A DNA stretch of 26,605 bases. Source: JACTUA01 sp035506435. Its GTDB lineage: Archaea; Halobacteriota; Methanomicrobia; Methanomicrobiales; JACTUA01. This document shows, in pieces, positions 15,383 through 22,805 of the stretch. Both the position numbers and the translations under genes were made by a program. The stretch's first letter is position 1. Each line of letters opens with the position of its first letter. The stretch is taken from the NCBI GenBank assembly GCA_035506435.1, contig DATJPK010000085.1, positions 1 through 26,605 of the forward strand, read 5' to 3'. Under the pieces are notes generated by a model. The model was given only the letters and a program-made list of their open reading frames with translations. It did not search any database and was not told the origin of the DNA.

Positions 15383-15955
15383 TCACCGTTTCAGGTCCCG
15401 GCCGACCGAGAATGCCTTCCCGAGGACCTGCCCGATCCCGTAGTATTCCTGCCTTGCCGAGTCATAGACAAACGGGCGGACCCGCGCCATGTCCGGCTTT
15501 CCGTCGGGGCCAATGACGGCGTCGTCGACCTTCACGTCCATGATCTCCCCGACGAACTGGGTGTGGACCCCTATCTCCAGGGTTTTGAGGAGCCTGCATT
15601 CCAGGACCACGGGGAACTGCTGCACGTACGGCGCGTCGACCACCGTCCCCTTCACCGGCGTGAGGCCGGTGGCGGCGAACTTGTCGGTGTCCTTCCCCGA
15701 GACCATCCCGAAATAGTCGGCCTCTGCCACGTAGTCGGCCGAGGGGATGTTCACGGTGAAGGCCTTCCGGGCAAGGATATTCCCGTAGCTGTACCGGGGC
15801 TTCTGGAGGGAGACCCCGACGCAGGGGGGGCTCGAGCTGCAGATCCCGGCCCACGCGGCGGTCATGCCGTTCGCCCTCCCGTTCCGGTCATAGGTCCCGA
15901 TAACGACGACAGGGTGGGTATAAAGGAGCGTGCGCGCCCCGAGCGACTGCTTCAT
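15383..15955 (-). CDS. Flavin reductase-like FMN-binding protein
   Basis: A 190-residue split-barrel flavoprotein of the flavin reductase-like family. The N-terminus GARTLLYTHPVVVIGTYDRNGRANGMTAAWAG, the PPCVGVSLQKPRYSYGNI segment that binds FMN, and KAFTVNIPSADYVAEADYFGMVSGKDTDKF are characteristic. Archaeal members include FMN-binding electron carriers and NAD(P)H-dependent reductases; I cannot say which this is. The start at 15955 was chosen because it begins just before the conserved block, and the longer open frame runs back into cooC. It lies 58 bases after cooC and 28 before the hydrolase gene. Being next to cooC and the ASKHA activator, it could feed electrons to corrinoid reactivation; that is inference from position only. 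Confidence 0.82.
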   Translation of the reverse strand: MKQSLGARTLLYTHPVVVIGTYDRNGRANGMTAAWAGICSSSPPCVGVSLQKPRYSYGNILARKAFTVNIPSADYVAEADYFGMVSGKDTDKFAATGLTPVKGTVVDAPYVQQFPVVLECRLLKTLEIGVHTQFVGEIMDVKVDDAVIGPDGKPDMARVRPFVYDSARQEYYGIGQVLGKAFSVGRDLKR

Positions 15956-16013
15956 GGGAGAGGCGTGGGAAGGCCCGGGGTATGAAGGTGTGGGTGGATC
16001 CCGTATCCGCCTG

Positions 16014-16826
16014 TCAGGGTGCGGGAGGCCCTCCGAAGGGCCCCATCCGTTCCTCGAGCTCGCTGGCGATCTCCCCGAGGCGTTTGCGCAGGTGCGCACC
16101 TGCCGGAAGATCGTAGACGGGTTCACCCTTCTCCTCGGCCTCCTGCACGGCAGGATCGAAGGGGATGATCCCGAGCGGCGTGATCCCGAGGGCGGCGAGC
16201 CGGGAGAGGAAGGGTTCGCCCTTCCCGCCGCGGACCTTGTTCACGACGCCGAACAGGTTCGTGATCCCCAGGTCCCGGGCGAGCCGGGCGATCTGGGCGG
16301 CGGCCTCCACCGACTTCACCGTCGGCTCGGTGACCACGAGGAGGGCCTCGGCGGTCCTGGTCGTCCCGCGGCCAAGGTGCTCGACGCCTGCCTCCATGTC
16401 CATGACGAGCAGGTCGGAGGTGCGGGCCAGGTGGTCCACGAGCTGCCGGGCGAGGGCGTTCGCCGGGCAGAAGCAGCCCGCGCCTCCCGTCCGGATCGTC
16501 CCGAGGACAAGGAGCCGCACCCCGTCACGGCAGGCGATGCCGAACCGGCCCGGGATGTCGTCCACCTTCGGGTTGATCCTGAACACCATCCCGCCGCCCT
16601 CCGGGGGTGCGCCGGTCCGTTCGAGGATCAGGTCCTCCATCTCGGCGAGAGGGACGATGCCCGCGATGTCCTCCTTCCCGCACGAGAGGGAGGAGGCGAG
16701 GTTCGGGGACGGGTCCATGTCGAGGGCGACCACGGAGAGGCCCCGTGCCCCGAAGGTCCGGGCAAGGCCTGCTGCGACGGTGGTCTTGCCCACGCCCCCC
16801 TTTCCGGTGACCGCGATTTTTACCAT
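16014..16826 (-). CDS. cooC: CooC-like ATPase for nickel insertion into CO dehydrogenase
   Basis: A 270-residue MinD/ParA-type ATPase. The deviant Walker A GKGGVGKTT (8-16) opens the protein, DMDPSPNLASSL is the switch region, and LLVMDMEAGVEHLGRG is Walker B. The diagnostic feature is the CxC pair Cys118/Cys120 in GAGCFCPANALAR, the nickel-binding motif of CooC family maturation ATPases, which dimerise and deliver Ni to the C-cluster of CO dehydrogenase. In several methanogens cooC is within the cdh operon. Here it is close by but on a separate transcript, divergent from the ASKHA activator. The start ATG at 16826 lies about 30 bases after a TATA box. It probably leads an operon with the flavin reductase and hydrolase genes. 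Confidence 0.9.
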   Translation of the reverse strand: MVKIAVTGKGGVGKTTVAAGLARTFGARGLSVVALDMDPSPNLASSLSCGKEDIAGIVPLAEMEDLILERTGAPPEGGGMVFRINPKVDDIPGRFGIACRDGVRLLVLGTIRTGGAGCFCPANALARQLVDHLARTSDLLVMDMEAGVEHLGRGTTRTAEALLVVTEPTVKSVEAAAQIARLARDLGITNLFGVVNKVRGGKGEPFLSRLAALGITPLGIIPFDPAVQEAEEKGEPVYDLPAGAHLRKRLGEIASELEERMGPFGGPPAP

Positions 16827-16853
16827 CCCAATCCCATACCATCATGAGCCCCC

Positions 16854-16864
16854 GATATAAATTC
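16854..16864. promoter_or_regulatory. Shared TATA element of cooC and the ASKHA activator
   Basis: GATATAAATTC is a TATA element in both directions: TTTATAT on the minus strand (16861-16855), with TTGAA ahead of it, suits cooC with start near 16834. On the plus strand TATAAA (16856-16861) suits transcription from about 16884, leaving a leader of some 46 bases before the TTG start at 16931. It is the only such A/T-rich element between the two genes. Confidence 0.55.
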
Positions 16865-16930
16865 AAGGTATCCACGGCAGTCCCGCGGGGAACCGGCCCG
16901 GGGGCAGCCGGACAATGTGAGGGAGCGAGG

Positions 16931-18538
16931 TTGGGAGAGCTGATTATTCTCCCCGGCGGGGGGAGGAGGGCGCTTGAGATGGGCCGGACGCTCCTCCACC
17001 ACCTGCAGCAGGCAGGGGCGCAGGTGACCGCCCACTGCGGGGGCAAGGGGGAGTGTCGTGCCTGCGCCGTGAGGATCGACCGGCCGGACCTGCTCTCCCC
17101 GAGGACAAAAGCCGAGGACCAGGCCCTCGCCGATCCCCTGCTCCGCCTCGCCTGCCAGGCGACCGTCGCCCGCGCGGACGGGACCCTTCGCGTGGAGCTC
17201 CCGAAGTACCCGAAATACACCATCGTCGAGCGGGGCCTCCGGCCGCCCGTGACGCCGCCCCCCGTCGTGGGGTTGTCCCGCCGGAAGGGTAAGGCGGTGG
17301 TCTCACGGGAGGGCCGAACCCTCGGTGCGTACGAGGGGGAGATGTACGGAGTTGCCCTCGATATCGGCACCACCACCCTTGCCATGCGCTGGCTTGACCT
17401 CGGGGACGAGGGGAACCCGGACCGGTTCTCGGCCTCTGTCCTGAACCCCCAGATCCGGTTCGGGGACAATGTCATCGACCGCATCAGGTACGCATCGGAG
17501 GTGCCCGGCGGTACCGGGGAGCTCCAGAAGGCGGTGATCGGCGCCGTCAATAACCTGCTTTCATGCGGGGCTGTCCGGCCGGACCATATCTACGAGATGA
17601 CCGTCTCGGGGAACAGCGTGATGAGGGACCTCTTCCTCGGGAGACCCGTCGGGGGCCTGGGAAGGTTCCCCTTCGAGCCCGTCTCCACCGGCGCAGTGGA
17701 CACCCCGGCGGCGGAGCTCGGCATCGCCATCAACCCGCGGGGGAACGTCCACGCACTCCCCCTGATAGGCCATTTCGTCGGGGCCGACACCCTCGCCCTG
17801 GTCCTCGCGACCGGGATGCACCGGCGGGAGGAGGTCACGATGGCCATCGATATCGGGACGAACACCGAGATCGCGCTCGGGAACCGGGACGGCATCATGG
17901 TCACCTCCTGCGCCTCGGGGCCTGCCTTCGAGGGTTCCGGGATCGCCTGCGGGACCGGCTCGGTGGAGGGGGCGATCCAGCGGGTCAGGATCTCGGGAAA
18001 CGGGCAGGTCGCGTTCGAGACCATCGGCGACGGCCCGCCGCTCGGCATCTGCGGATCGGGCCTCATCGACGCGCTCGCGGAGCTGCTGGAACATGGCATC
18101 GTCGACCGGGCCGGCAGGTTCACCGGCGGGCGGGAGCAGTTCATTCTCGGTGACGGGGAACGAAGCGTGTACCTGGACGGGAGGGACCTCGATAACCTGA
18201 AACTCGCCAAGGCGGCGGTGGCAGCCGGGGCCGGGGTCCTCCTCGCCAGGGCCGGGCTGGAGGCGGGATCCCTCCCCCGGCTCTGCCTCGCAGGGGCATT
18301 CGGCACCTACATCGACGTCGAGAACGCGAAACGGATCGGGATGCTCCCCGCCGTCCCGACGGACCGGGTTGTAAAGGTAGGGAACGCCTCCGTCGAGGGT
18401 GCGGCGATGGTCCTTCTCTCCCGGGAGTGCAGGCAGGAGGCGATGAAAATCGCCGGAGATATACGGCATGTGAGCCTGGAGCAGGACCCGGCCTTCCAGG
18501 ACCGGTTCGTCGAGGAACTGCAGTTTCCCGATCACTGA
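16931..18538 (+). CDS. RACo-type [2Fe-2S]/ASKHA reductive activator of corrinoid protein
   Basis: ATP-dependent activator that re-reduces Co(II) corrinoid to Co(I). From the TTG at 16931 it is 535 residues. An N-terminal plant-type [2Fe-2S] ferredoxin has HCGGKGECRAC and RLACQA, giving ligands Cys36, Cys42, Cys45 and Cys75. A linker leads to a large ASKHA ATPase domain with VALDIGTTTLAMRW, the second phosphate loop AIDIGTNTEIAL, GICGSGLIDALAEL and LCLAGAFGTYID. The architecture matches bacterial RACo, which serves the corrinoid iron-sulphur protein, and not Methanosarcina RamA with its C-terminal [4Fe-4S] pair. The upstream in-frame ATG (16844) would add 29 unrelated residues and lies before the predicted transcription start; TTG follows a purine-rich site (GGGAGCGAGG). 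The likely client is CdhD/CdhE or the extra corrinoid protein. Confidence 0.85.
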   Translation: MGELIILPGGGRRALEMGRTLLHHLQQAGAQVTAHCGGKGECRACAVRIDRPDLLSPRTKAEDQALADPLLRLACQATVARADGTLRVELPKYPKYTIVERGLRPPVTPPPVVGLSRRKGKAVVSREGRTLGAYEGEMYGVALDIGTTTLAMRWLDLGDEGNPDRFSASVLNPQIRFGDNVIDRIRYASEVPGGTGELQKAVIGAVNNLLSCGAVRPDHIYEMTVSGNSVMRDLFLGRPVGGLGRFPFEPVSTGAVDTPAAELGIAINPRGNVHALPLIGHFVGADTLALVLATGMHRREEVTMAIDIGTNTEIALGNRDGIMVTSCASGPAFEGSGIACGTGSVEGAIQRVRISGNGQVAFETIGDGPPLGICGSGLIDALAELLEHGIVDRAGRFTGGREQFILGDGERSVYLDGRDLDNLKLAKAAVAAGAGVLLARAGLEAGSLPRLCLAGAFGTYIDVENAKRIGMLPAVPTDRVVKVGNASVEGAAMVLLSRECRQEAMKIAGDIRHVSLEQDPAFQDRFVEELQFPDH

Positions 18539-18549
18539 CCCCCGTAAAA

Positions 18550-18565
18550 GACCGCGCAGAAAAAA
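18550..18565 (-). terminator. Oligo-T terminator at the end of the cdh operon
   Basis: In the 41-base gap between the convergent ASKHA and DUF166 genes, the minus strand reads a six-T run (18565-18560) followed by a CTTTTAC run near 18550. This suits archaeal termination of the long cdh transcript just past the DUF166 stop. Confidence 0.5.
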
Positions 18566-18579
18566 CCTGATGAAGTTCC

Positions 18580-19506
18580 TTATCGGCTCCTAATCCTGAC
18601 CCTGCCACCGGCGATTTCCACCCTCCCCTCCCCGGCAAGCTCCTCAAGGTACAGGTCGACCGTCCTCCCCGCGGTGCACCCCCGGTTCTCGCCCTCCCAC
18701 CGAGCCTCGGGTGATACAATGCGTGACTTCAGGTCACCGACTGTCATCCCGTCCTCCCTCTCCAGGATTCGCAGGATCAGATCTCTGGTCGTCGGGATGC
18801 CGCAGGCGGCGAAGGCTGCGTCCTTCAGGAGATCGCCCGCCTCCTGCATGACGGGGTACAGGGGGTCCATCTCGGCGAGGCAGCAGTGGTCGGCGTTCTC
18901 GTTGTGGTGCTCCTCGTAGCATGTCCTGAGGACCAGGCCGGGGTCGCAGGGCAGACCCTCGAGCTTCGCCGCCGCCGAGGAGGCGGTCCCGCAGGGGGTG
19001 TCCCGGACGACCGTGACCCGCACGATATGCCGCGTCTCCGGGTCGATGGTGGCCCTGAGTTCAGGTCTCCCGAACCTCCCCGCAAATTCCCTGACGAGCT
19101 CGTTCCCGCTCCCGCACAGGATGCAGAAGGGCTCCAGGAACTCGGCATGGATGCCTGCCATGGAGAGATCCTCCTCGATGGACCTCCGGGCATCGGGGGC
19201 CATCCCCCGGTCGTCGATAGCAAAGATGACTGCCCTCGCCCCCCAGCGTTTCGCTATCGCCGGGACGAGGACCCCGAGCGGCCCCTGGACCCCGAGGACG
19301 AGCAGCAGGTCGCACCGGGCGGGCGGCAGGTCCCCCGGGAGGAACCGCTCCGGATCCTCCCAGATGTCGTCGGGCTTCGTCCCACCCGGGAGCCTGTCCG
19401 GCGTTAGCTCGTACACCGCCACGACCTGGTCACCGAGCCCCGACAGGGAGAGGTGGTCGATCATCTGCTCTCCAAAGGGGCCGGCGTAGAGAATGCCGAT
19501 CTTCAT
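18580..19506 (-). CDS. DUF166-family protein with a C-terminal winged-helix-like domain
   Basis: A 308-residue protein of unknown function. Residues 1-235 look like the DUF166 domain: KIGILYAGPFGEQMIDHL at the start, a Rossmann-like CDLLLVLGVQGPLGVLVPAIA, EPFCILCGSGNELVREFAGRFGRPEL, and VVRDTPCGTASSAAAKLEG. It is rich in possible metal ligands: Cys128, Cys131, Cys172, Cys187, Cys196, His200, His201, His207, Cys208, Cys209. From about 238 onward, two or three helices and a GRVEIAGGRVRI hairpin resemble a winged helix. I recall that some family members are annotated as selenoproteins (DfsP); no in-frame TGA is seen here. The ATG overlaps the corrinoid-protein stop (ATGA). Placement at the end of the ACDS operon suggests a role in corrinoid or methyl handling. 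The domain name is from memory of the family. Confidence 0.7.
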   Translation of the reverse strand: MKIGILYAGPFGEQMIDHLSLSGLGDQVVAVYELTPDRLPGGTKPDDIWEDPERFLPGDLPPARCDLLLVLGVQGPLGVLVPAIAKRWGARAVIFAIDDRGMAPDARRSIEEDLSMAGIHAEFLEPFCILCGSGNELVREFAGRFGRPELRATIDPETRHIVRVTVVRDTPCGTASSAAAKLEGLPCDPGLVLRTCYEEHHNENADHCCLAEMDPLYPVMQEAGDLLKDAAFAACGIPTTRDLILRILEREDGMTVGDLKSRIVSPEARWEGENRGCTAGRTVDLYLEELAGEGRVEIAGGRVRIRSR

Positions 19507-20183
19507 GATCCCCCGCGAACAAAGGCGAGGCATTTCTTCAGCCCGTCGATGGCATCCCGGCCATAGGCATCCGCCCCGATCTCCCGGGCGAACTCCCCGG
19601 TCACCGCATGCCCCCCGACGATAACCTTCACCCTGTCCCGCAACCCCCTGCGCCCGAGTTCCTCGAGCACCTCCCGCATCGCGGGAAGGGTGGAGGAGAG
19701 GAGTGCCGAGAGGGAAAGGATATCCGGCCTGTCGCGGGCGACCCGGTCCGCAAAGACCTCCCTGTCCACGTCCACGCCGAGATCGACGCACGAGAAGCCG
19801 TTACTCTCGAGGGTGACCGAGAAGATCATCTTCCCGATGTCATGGACGTCGCCCTTCACCGTCCCGAGGAGCACGAGTCCCCGGCCCCTCCCGGGTTGAG
19901 GGAAGCCCTCACCGCCAGGTGAGAAATGAGGCCTGAGGACCTCGAGGGCCCGCTTCATGTTCCTCCCGGAAACGATCAGGTCGGATGTGAAATACCGGGT
20001 GGGCCCCGTCCCCTCGAACCCCTTCCCGATGAGGTCGAGGCCGGCCGAAAGCTCGTCGAAGATCCCGTGGGGGTCCCGGCCCTCCGCGATCCTCCGCCTG
20101 CAGAACTCCCTGATCCGCTCCCCCTTGAAGTCGAGGAGAAGGGAGAGGACCTCCTTCGGGTCTGGCGGAGCCGTCGCGGTCAC
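19503..20183 (-). CDS. Methyltransferase-type corrinoid protein (MtbC/MtaC family)
   Basis: A 226-residue cobalamin-binding carrier. Residues 10-90 form the helical cap domain (REFCRRRIAEGRDPHGIFDELSAGLDLIGKGFE, RYFTSDLIVSGRNMKRAL). The Rossmann B12 domain follows, with GDVHDIGK at 111-118 where His114 would be the lower cobalt ligand, LSLSALLSSTLPAM (157-169), and VIVGGHAVT (188-195). Such proteins carry methyl groups between a substrate methyltransferase (MtmB, MtbB, MtaB type) and a second methyltransferase, but neither partner gene lies in the window. The usual Glu of the cap motif (AGE.M) is Arg here (SGRNM). The start is GTG at 20183, eight bases past the cdhE stop, and the stop overlaps DUF166. 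It may exchange methyl with CdhD/CdhE; inferred from operon structure. Confidence 0.87.
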   Translation of the reverse strand: MTATAPPDPKEVLSLLLDFKGERIREFCRRRIAEGRDPHGIFDELSAGLDLIGKGFEGTGPTRYFTSDLIVSGRNMKRALEVLRPHFSPGGEGFPQPGRGRGLVLLGTVKGDVHDIGKMIFSVTLESNGFSCVDLGVDVDREVFADRVARDRPDILSLSALLSSTLPAMREVLEELGRRGLRDRVKVIVGGHAVTGEFAREIGADAYGRDAIDGLKKCLAFVRGGS

Positions 20184-20190
20184 CCGTGCC

Positions 20191-21615
20191 CTACCGGGCG
20201 GTCCACCCGGGGGTGTGGTCCTGGCCGTACCACTTGGCCTTCACGTACCCGGGGATCGCCGACGAGTCCCTCGGCCCGACGACGACATCCCAGCCCGTCG
20301 CGTCCTCGATGTCCCCCTTGAGCCGGGCGGCAAGCCCGGGGATGATCAGGGTGCGGTGCGCGACTTTGTCGGCGATGCCCGACGATGCCACGACCTCGGC
20401 GACCTTCCCGCCCGTGAACTTCCGGCCGGCGACCGCCGAGTCCACACTCATCCCCTCCGTGTCCACGACGAGCAGGTGGCAGTCCAGCTTCTCGATGTCC
20501 GAAAGGACGGTGTAGTAGGTGAGGGCGAAGTTCGATGTGATGAAGACCGGCGCTTCCTTCGGGTCGGGTTCCCCGAAGGTCCGGAGGCCGGGCTCGACCG
20601 AGACGGGCTTCCTCGGGTCGTTGTAGATGTTGTTTCTCAGGACAACAAGGGGCAGGGTGGACCACTTCGAGGCCGAGGAGACCATGAGGAGGTCGACGTA
20701 CCGCACCACCATCATCGCCGACAGGCAGGCCTCCTTCCACCGCACCACGTCCTTCCCCTCGTGGGCGAGCTTCTCCCAGAGGGTGGCGGGAGCCCCGGCG
20801 AGGGGGTAACCGAGGAGGTCGTCCTCGTCCCGGATTGCCGCGATCCGGATCTGCGTAAGGGCCGATACGGTCTCGCGGAGGTCCCCGCGGAAGCCGCAGC
20901 CCGGGTCGAGGACGAGATCGTCGACGCCCATCACCCGGAGGGTCTTCACGATCGAGCGGAGGGTACGGATCTCGTGGTCGTACACCCCGAGCGGGCAGCG
21001 ATACCGCAGCGCGAGCTCGCCCATCTCCTTCCAGTTGTCCCTGGTCGCGGCATAGAGGAGCGGCCGGCGGGCATGGACCGCCTTCATCCCTTCCTCCATG
21101 ACCGCGGGGCTGTGTGTCCAGAGGATGAGCGGGAGCTGGGTCGCCTTTGCAACCGTCTCGACGAGCTTCGCGTACCGCTCGGGGTGGTCGTTTGCCGAAC
21201 GGATGGCAATGGCATCGAGGGTGAGGATCTTCCCGATGTACTTGTAGTGGAAGTAATTCGTCTCCTGCACCCGCTTCATCACGGTCTCCTCTGTCATGCT
21301 GTCGTCGACGACGACCGCGACGGCCGGCGGGTTCGTGTACCGGAGCTCGTGGCGCATGAGCACGAGGGCACCGCCGATGGTGATCCGGTGGTCCCCGGTG
21401 CCGATGACCACCTCCCTCACCGGCGGGGCAAAGATCTCCCGGAGCCGCACCAGGTTCTCCCGGTACTTCTCCTCGAGGAGCGGGGTGCATTCCTCGACGG
21501 CCGCGTTCCGCTCGCAGAGCTGGACGGCAAAGCCCATGCAGGTCTTTGGGACGCAGACCCCGCAGTTCGTCTTCGGGAGGAGGGGGTAGACCTTCATCGG
21601 GCCGACCTGCTTCAT
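20191..21615 (-). CDS. cdhE: ACDS complex subunit gamma (corrinoid iron-sulphur protein, large subunit)
   Basis: With CdhD it forms the corrinoid iron-sulphur protein that carries the methyl group between tetrahydrosarcinapterin and the A-cluster. The N-terminal [4Fe-4S] domain has Cys18, Cys21, Cys26 and Cys43 (PKTNCGVCVPKTCMGFA and EEC), with the 3-5-17 spacing of the bacterial AcsC ligands; Cys34 is extra. A TIM-barrel domain follows, and the C-terminal part with KLDCHLLVVDTEGMSVDSAVAGRKF binds cobamide. The 474-residue length is normal. The ATG at 21615 was preferred over the longer open frame because it begins right before the conserved KVYPLLPKTNCG and lies seven bases past the cdhD stop. 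The corrinoid-protein gene follows eight bases later. Confidence 0.95.
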   Translation of the reverse strand: MKQVGPMKVYPLLPKTNCGVCVPKTCMGFAVQLCERNAAVEECTPLLEEKYRENLVRLREIFAPPVREVVIGTGDHRITIGGALVLMRHELRYTNPPAVAVVVDDSMTEETVMKRVQETNYFHYKYIGKILTLDAIAIRSANDHPERYAKLVETVAKATQLPLILWTHSPAVMEEGMKAVHARRPLLYAATRDNWKEMGELALRYRCPLGVYDHEIRTLRSIVKTLRVMGVDDLVLDPGCGFRGDLRETVSALTQIRIAAIRDEDDLLGYPLAGAPATLWEKLAHEGKDVVRWKEACLSAMMVVRYVDLLMVSSASKWSTLPLVVLRNNIYNDPRKPVSVEPGLRTFGEPDPKEAPVFITSNFALTYYTVLSDIEKLDCHLLVVDTEGMSVDSAVAGRKFTGGKVAEVVASSGIADKVAHRTLIIPGLAARLKGDIEDATGWDVVVGPRDSSAIPGYVKAKWYGQDHTPGWTAR

Positions 21616-21622
21616 CGCGGCA

Positions 21623-22798
21623 TCACTTCCCCACCCCGATGAGCTCCCGGAATGTCGGCGGGGCCGAGCCTCCCGAGAGCCACCCGACGATGTCCCTGAC
21701 CGTCCGGGCGGCCCCCGGGTGGAGCATGATGAAGAGGTCGACCCCGGCGAGCAGGTAGGCGAGGCTCCCCGTGAGCTCCCACATCGGTCCCCGGAGCTCC
21801 CTCGGGCCGAGGGTGGGGTCGGTCTTCCAGGCCTCCCTCGCACCCCAGGAGTTCGCCGTTCCTGCCGCCTGCGGGGACTGGAGCTCCCTGTCACCCATCA
21901 GGGCCGCGTGCCGGATGCGCTCGATGACCGAGTAGGCGTACTCGAGCCCGTACCCGAGGGCCGCCGAGGTCGGGTCCATGATGATCTGCGAGGGGGGGAT
22001 GTAACCGGTGAGGTTCCGGTTCAGCTCCTTGGCCTGGTTGATGTCGATGGGGGACCAGGCGAGGACCAGGTGGCCGTGTTTCTTCGCCGCCTCGGCGACC
22101 GGTTTCCACATGTCGAGGGTTGCCGAGGAGAGGAGAACCCGCTCCCCTTCGCACACCTCGGCCACCTTCGGGAGGAGCTGGGCGTCCTTCTGGGGGTTCC
22201 CTGACCCGCCGATGATGATGGGCACATCCACTGCCTGGAGGAGGTCCTCGACGAGCCTTGCGGCGTCCTGCACGGGGGTGTCTTTGATGTACGGGTCGGT
22301 GCTCGTCAGGTCAAGGTCCACGAGGTCGGCACCGTACTTCTTCACCCAGAGCCTCGCCCATTCGCAGGGGTCGTTGAGCGCGTCGCCGAAAAATGCCCTC
22401 ACGGGGGTCGGGAGCGGCGGGGCGATGTCGAAGATGGAGCCCGAGATGACCGGCGGGTGGAGGGGGATTTCCTGGAAGGTGTGGAAGGCAGGGGCACGCT
22501 CGCCGCCGATGGTAACCGGCTGGCGCCTCGTCCCCCCGTCAGCCCGGCCGGCGCCGAGCGTGACCTCGACGATGGAGCCCGGGTAGGTGTGGACTGGCGG
22601 GTGGTACTCCACCTCGCAGAGCTTCTCCGGGGCCGCGAGGGCGAGCTCCTCGGCGAGAAGACGGGAGAGGGCCGCCCGCCCCTCGAAGGTCACGGTGAGC
22701 TCCTCCGCGGCGATGGAGATGTCCTGGAGCTCGAGCTCGCCAGATGCGGACAGGAGCTCGAGGAGGATCCTCACCAGGTCGCCGTCGTCCTCTCCCAT
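21623..22798 (-). CDS. cdhD: ACDS complex subunit delta (corrinoid iron-sulphur protein, small subunit)
   Basis: Small partner of CdhE, a TIM-barrel protein that helps hold the corrinoid and dock the methyl donor. Visible family blocks are PVTIGGERAPAFHTFQEI, the WVKKYGADLVDLDLTSTDP segment, VPIIIGGSGNPQKDAQLLPKVAE, the stretch from LLSSATLDMWKPVAEAA, and IIMDPTSAALGYGLEYAYS. At 391 residues it is slightly shorter than many methanogen CdhD proteins. The first 55 residues are an acidic variable region. The ATG at 22798 sits seven bases past the cdhC stop; unlike in some methanogens, no cooC gene separates cdhC from cdhD. Confidence 0.95.
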   Translation of the reverse strand: MGEDDGDLVRILLELLSASGELELQDISIAAEELTVTFEGRAALSRLLAEELALAAPEKLCEVEYHPPVHTYPGSIVEVTLGAGRADGGTRRQPVTIGGERAPAFHTFQEIPLHPPVISGSIFDIAPPLPTPVRAFFGDALNDPCEWARLWVKKYGADLVDLDLTSTDPYIKDTPVQDAARLVEDLLQAVDVPIIIGGSGNPQKDAQLLPKVAEVCEGERVLLSSATLDMWKPVAEAAKKHGHLVLAWSPIDINQAKELNRNLTGYIPPSQIIMDPTSAALGYGLEYAYSVIERIRHAALMGDRELQSPQAAGTANSWGAREAWKTDPTLGPRELRGPMWELTGSLAYLLAGVDLFIMLHPGAARTVRDIVGWLSGGSAPPTFRELIGVGK

Positions 22799-22805
22799 CC
22801 CCTCG

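Noticed and set aside
16844..16930. Upstream ATG start for the ASKHA activator
   Set aside because: It would begin upstream of the shared TATA element and adds residues unlike ferredoxin domains; TTG at 16931 fits better. Not excluded experimentally.
18580..20183. Selenocysteine or pyrrolysine readthrough in the corrinoid-DUF166 genes
   Set aside because: The frames are uninterrupted, the end stops coincide with the start of the next gene or a terminator, and no readthrough structure was seen.
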